Shown here in pieces: positions 59,128-64,000 of a stretch of DNA of 64,000 nucleotides (positions are counted from its first letter, which is position 1; each line of letters starts with the position of its first letter). The notes under the pieces are model-generated. The model was not told where the DNA came from. It searched no databases and worked only from the letters and a program-made list of their open reading frames with translations. Both the position numbers and the translations under genes were made by a program. Source of the DNA: Varroa destructor (Eukaryota; Arthropoda; Arachnida; Mesostigmata; Varroidae); assembly GCF_002443255.2 (NCBI RefSeq), contig NW_019211455.1, forward strand, positions 20,249,126-20,313,125, given 5' to 3'.

Positions 59128-59869
59128 ATGTAAAGGGGTGAGAGAGAAGGGGAAATAACAGGAGGGAGAGAGAAATTTTATCTTGTCGTTGTGATCAAGG
59201 AAAACTTGTCCTATCTTAACTATAGCACGAAAGAAAGCAAAATAAACAAATCATTCTCTTGGTAGCACACCAGTACCTGCAGACTCCGCACAAACTTATT
59301 GTTTATGAAGATCTTCTGCGAAATCAGTAACGAACCATTCGGGCAGCTTGGCCGAGATGATGCATGGCCGAGCGATAACATGACAACAATACTAACTCTG
59401 CTTTACCTTACATGTGTATGATTTTTTTTGACATTATGCAAATAAATGTACGTAATGATGTAATCATTACGGCCTAGCTACTCAAAGTGAACAAACCTCA
59501 TAGAAAAAATAATCAGGGATCAGCTGAATGCAAATAGATAAACCATAATAGGCTAACGGATCAAAGAATGAACTTCACTTCTGTGCACTTGAAGCTTCCT
59601 AGATGTAATTGTTGCTCCGATTCGGATCAAAAGCATTTCAATGCCACGACGTCATCGTTGAGGTAGCCACCAAAATGGTAGCTTGTCCTAACTGATCCTA
59701 GAGCGAACTAAATGTCTGTTTTATAACCGTCAGCCTTCTAAAAATCCCCGCGGTTTCTCTTGTACTTACATGAGATGCATGAACATTTTCAGTTTACAAG
59801 TCTGCCCAACAACAATCCCGACCGTACGTTAATGAAACACGTGGCCAACTGGTAAGACGAATATAAACC

Positions 59870-62146
59870 TTTTTTTTTTTTTTTTCATTTGATTAACATT
59901 TATATTGAAACTCGTTAACTTTCTTCTTTTTCCTTAATTAATAGTATTATGGTTTTTGGTTTACTCTGACAACGCCCAACACGATGGACTAAGCGTAATT
60001 GGAAACTAACAGGCCGCATGTGAAGAGTCACTGGTTGTAGTATGCTATTATCCCGAGATAAAGGAGATAGTACCTCGGTAATAAAACGGAGGCCAGCGAA
60101 CTTCAACGGCCAAATCGAAGGCCTGCTATAGGCAATCTTAAGTAGTGCAATTAGTTAACTTCAACAGGAAAGGTAAGACAAACATGACTGGATGGAAGGA
60201 CAAATATCAGGGTATAAGTAACTAATACGAAGATAACGGGTTTATCTGGCAACGCTCCTTTTTTTTCCCTCCAGAAATGGTTTTATGCCATTACAGTTTG
60301 GACCATCGAATCTTGGTTCTTTTCGGGAGATTCATTTGAATCATGTCATTGACAGATCCCTGAAAAACTTTCGTTTACATGCCGTTTGTTTATTGAGCTT
60401 TACGAAACAGGCAGATGATTATAGAGGCACAAAACGGATTAATTGTGGCGGTAAAGGGTCATGATTCTATAGGGCTTCTGCTCTTCCAAAATCCAAATAA
60501 ATAAGTATGCGTCCAATTTAGCCTACAGTGATGGCAAGGGAGAGCGTGAAGTATATAATTGAAAAGCGTGAAAACATGTTATATTTGGCGGAGATGTGAA
60601 GGTTAGGCATCAGGATGGCATAAACGTTCTTATATTTGTTTTTAAAGATATCGCTGTTTTATTGAAGGAATCGCTCAAAACCCGTTTCAGTTCGTTCTAT
60701 ACTACGATAGTTTTTTTCCAAACTTGACAAGTTACCTCGTTACTCAATAATAACACGTACCGGCAAAAGGGTATTTGGCATTATGGAGAGACCGCTACGG
60801 GATACGTGGATTGAATTTTGTTAGTTATTTTTGCGCTGTACATTGCCCCTGAAAGTGTTCGACCTACGGGCACGATGGGGAAAGCCAACTAAGGTTGAAT
60901 GATAACGGTACATTAAAGGCTGCCAGGTACAGGTTAAGTAGGATGAAGCTATGTGGGTCGAAATTTCATTAATGCCATCGTTTCAAATAATCAGTGCCAT
61001 GAAAAATGCAAAGTTTTATTTTTCAAAGACTCTTCTATGTAACTTAAATGGGCTCAGTATAATTAATTCGTTTTCGATGAAACTTCGATCACTTGAATAA
61101 CTTTTCTCGTCAATTAACATCAATGGCACTAGGTCGCATATAAACTCGAAATCCAGTGGCCCATATAGCTCACTTCATTCTAGCTTTGTTATTCCTTAGA
61201 GTGGTCATGTAATATAATGAAAATATAGCTTTATAAAGCTTTGACTAGAGAAACTGTGTTAGAATAACGAGCCAGTTATGCTATTTCGTTATCTTTTACG
61301 AGGAGTTTGCTATAATGTGAAATGGAGACACAGCTGTCCCATAGGCTCCATTTTTTCAAATTTAGACAATCAGAAAGATTTAGTGATGTGAGTTGCACTA
61401 AAATCTTGACCTATGTGCATGCAAAAAAAAATTAAAAGCTTGATAGTAGTAAAATGTAGATTAAAGATTTTCGCGCCGAAAAAAACCGATGGACTCATAT
61501 AATTTCTATCCCATAAAGTCATACCCTTACCAACATTCCGATAAATAGAAATAGTCGACGAAACCATATGGCGCAGTCCTTATCCTTGTGATCCCTTCCG
61601 TGCTTGGCTTCCGTGTTTCCTCTACGATTTACGTTCAATGTTAAATTAACACACTTTAAAAACGAACTCGGTAGATATATATTGGGTAGCCTATGAATTT
61701 CATCAAGTTACAGCCGATTGCGTGTGGAGTAGCTCTTAAAACTGTCGTCCGATCTCATCGAGAATTATTACCCGTTTCTGCTTTTTCTTACAAAAACGAA
61801 TCTTGGCCTCGACATTTAGATGTATTGCCATTAGATTAACCTCTGCGGCCATGCATAAGGAGGCACACTAAATTTGGCTCCCTAAGTAACAGGCCTGGAT
61901 TAGATTTACAAACAGAGCAGAGAATCTGAATATACAGTATACAGTTATATTGAATAATACGCTTCAACTCTACATATTTAAATCTTGCGGAAGCACGGCA
62001 GAAGCCGTGTTTTCGGCCGTGGGTAAAGTATTGTATACATAAAGTATGTGTATACATAAACAATAGCTTTATTTTAATTTATTTAGTCCAATAAATTCAT
62101 ATGTCCGTCGTATGCGTCAATTTCACAAAAAAAAAAAAAAAAAAAA
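59870..62146. repeat. T16 (59870-59885) and A20 (62127-62146) homopolymers
   Basis: Two pure homopolymer runs that mark the ends of this interval. The sequence between them holds no convincing gene. They face each other as poly-T and poly-A, but I see no element between them with recognisable coding capacity. Confidence 0.8.
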
Positions 62147-62396
62147 TCCTAATCTTCTCACGCCATATTTGATACATTTTATTATATGCTCTAATCAAAT
62201 ACCATTAACCTTACAATCCTTATAAAGTAAATGACTTTAATCACCTACCAGCTTCTAGGATACTTCTTGCTTCTGTGTTTCCAGTTTTAGGTTCGGTATT
62301 GCCGTTAAGCATTCTTTCGTTACTTTTTGCTTCTATATACTTTTCTATTCAGTAAGATTCTTCTCACCTCTGTCGCTGGAGTCAAATCCCACCCAT

Positions 62397-62801
62397 TTGC
62401 TGACAGGTTCTGTCCGTCCAGCGTCTTCTCGTACGGTGAACATGGTTATTTGGTGTTATGATATATCGATGTTACCGCTCCTTTTCTATATCTCATGGCC
62501 AGTACTTAATGCGGTCATTAGCTTGTTTAACGGCCGCTGTGGACCTGCCGCCTCAGTTGAGTTACACGACATCCAGCGTGGCATTGTACAGCACGTCGAC
62601 GCAAGGCAAGGCGAACGAAAACGCATTGACCAGACGAAACTACCTCCCATTATTCACAAGGACCGTGGACAGACCGCCTGGTACAGAAAGTCCGATACTG
62701 GAAGCACGTCGGACACGCATACGAAGCTTTTTTCCGCGGGGCAACACCTCATGGTGTTAGCTGTTCGCGTCACCCACACCCATCACCGCTTGCTCCATTG
62801 A
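62397..62801 (+). CDS. Candidate coding region in a GC-rich segment, frame undecided
   Basis: Two plus-strand frames overlap here. One is open for 134 codons and includes HDIQRGIVQHVDARQGERKR; the other for 100 codons includes ALTRRNYLPLFTRTVDRPPG and has more G or C at third codon positions. The minus strand is closed. The G+C-rich character continues to about 63.2 kb. A gene is likely nearby, but I cannot fix the frame or the ends. Confidence 0.3.
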   Translation: MLTGSVRPASSRTVNMVIWCYDISMLPLLFYISWPVLNAVISLFNGRCGPAASVELHDIQRGIVQHVDARQGERKRIDQTKLPPIIHKDRGQTAWYRKSDTGSTSDTHTKLFSAGQHLMVLAVRVTHTHHRLLH

Positions 62802-64000
62802 AGGCAGTGCGGACGCATCGCATTCTGTTCGTTAGACGTGTGAACCATAGGGGCGGCCGTCTGCGTTTGGTAGCGGCTTGCTCCGTGCAGGCCCGTATAG
62901 CCATATACCTATGTCTGTTTCTTTCTCCTGTGTATTACCGGCGTATTTGTTTGCTGTTGTAACAGGATATAAACGAAGCGAGAGCTTTGCCGTGCGAACT
63001 TTTCTGTGCGGGTGAGACAGAGAATGGAAGAGGCAACGTGTTGTCAGAAACTGCCCCATTAACTAATGGAGTCCGCTTGAGGTCACCTACACTCGCGTCG
63101 GTGTGAGGTAAAAGCTGTGGAGGTCGGGCGGCGTATGCGACTACGATGCTAAGTGGCGAAGGGGGCGTCTAGGCTAAATCTGGGGTGGGCAACACGAGCA
63201 GATCAGCAGCAGACGTGTGAGGCAGTTGATACGGCAAAGAAGATTGGGCATATTACATGTTATGTGGATACGTTCATTAATCTGTTAGACCCAGACACTA
63301 CTTAATACACTAGAGCATCTGTGGGTCTGCGCATGGTGTCCTTTTTCGCCTTCATATTGCAAATCTATTAGTCTGTATAAGCAGCGTAAATAATATTATA
63401 CGATTTTATTCTAACAGCTCTTCAAGTACGCTGGGTCGTACAAATCGAAGCAGTTAAGACCACATTAGCAGCTATTTGTAGGAAAATTGTTACCTTGCAC
63501 TTCTCTACAGGAACAAGTTGAGACAAGTTTTGCGTTTAACGAAAATGTATTACGTAAACATCAAATAAAACACAGCTTAGACTGAGACGAAGAGACCGAC
63601 ATCTGACGGAAAGCTGCCGGGGCAAAAGTTTGCCAAGCATAAAAAGGATCTTTGATTATTTACAATCGAGCCTAGTTTGGACTAGCAGCCACTCGTTTAG
63701 TCGTTCATTTATACCAAAAGTCATGTAGTGTTTACATTTAATATTGCCCGAAAAGGAACGAGCTTTCTAATCTATTGTTATAACCAGCCAACAGCTTGGA
63801 CAAAATCATGATTCAGCACTACAAGCATATGATTTTATCAAATTACCACGTGGTTGCATGGAATTATGCTGGTTACCTTTTATTTTTTGTCTAGTCTATT
63901 TCGAATAAAAAAAAAAACCGTTCAGATATTTTACAGCTGCGGACGGCACATTATTATTTCCCCCCTGAGAACCCCTTCAAATTATAGGTTGCCTCTCTTG

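Noticed and set aside
1..64000. CRISPR arrays, bacterial operons, integrated viral or transposon proteins
   Set aside because: No regularly spaced direct repeats, and no frame recognisable as transposase, integrase, reverse transcriptase or viral protein was found by eye.

Overview
The window looks like nuclear DNA of an animal, most likely an arthropod. It is A+T-rich by eye, and coding sequence occurs as short exons bounded by GT/AG splice signals. There are many TA microsatellites and homopolymer runs, a short TTAGG-type array near 12986 (the common arthropod telomere unit), no bacterial-style operons and no ribosome binding sites. I cannot name the species; a mite or similar chelicerate is only a guess. 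At this base composition a stop codon is expected about every 16 codons, so scores of open frames longer than 60 codons will occur by chance. Long open frames alone were therefore not accepted as genes.

The one gene I identify with confidence is a five-exon, plus-strand gene at 10627-14372 encoding a secreted RNase T2-family protein of 303 residues. All splice phases agree. The signal peptide, the eight-cysteine framework and the family's C-terminal Tyr-Pro-Pro motif are present, but the catalytic residues of both active-site motifs are replaced. It therefore appears to be an RNase T2 pseudoenzyme, and it carries an added acidic tail.

The other gene models rest on splice signals, phase agreement and open frames, not on recognised families. 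Region by region: 2.05-2.41 kb, a two-exon plus-strand candidate; 6.3-6.7 and 8.9-9.15 kb, weak minus-strand candidates; 9.4-9.83 kb, a plus-strand candidate just upstream of the RNase T2-like gene; 16.25-21.24 kb, a multi-exon plus-strand candidate whose third intron holds minus-strand candidates, including a complete 60-residue two-exon reading frame; 26.2-27.2 and 62.4-63.2 kb, GC-rich segments with undecided frames; 28.9-29.6, 31.1, 33.2-33.6, 36.0, 39.0-40.0, 43.0-44.8, 48.0-48.5, 50.8 and 57.9 kb, isolated candidate exons; 48.65-49.22 kb, a two-exon minus-strand candidate end.

The most striking non-coding structures are a perfect 90-bp palindrome at 19821-19910, a nested TA/TAA palindrome at 23987-24076, and several short hairpins. 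I see no rRNA or convincing tRNA gene, no CRISPR array and no recognisable transposase or reverse transcriptase. Stretches not listed hold only unstructured A+T-rich sequence as far as I can tell.
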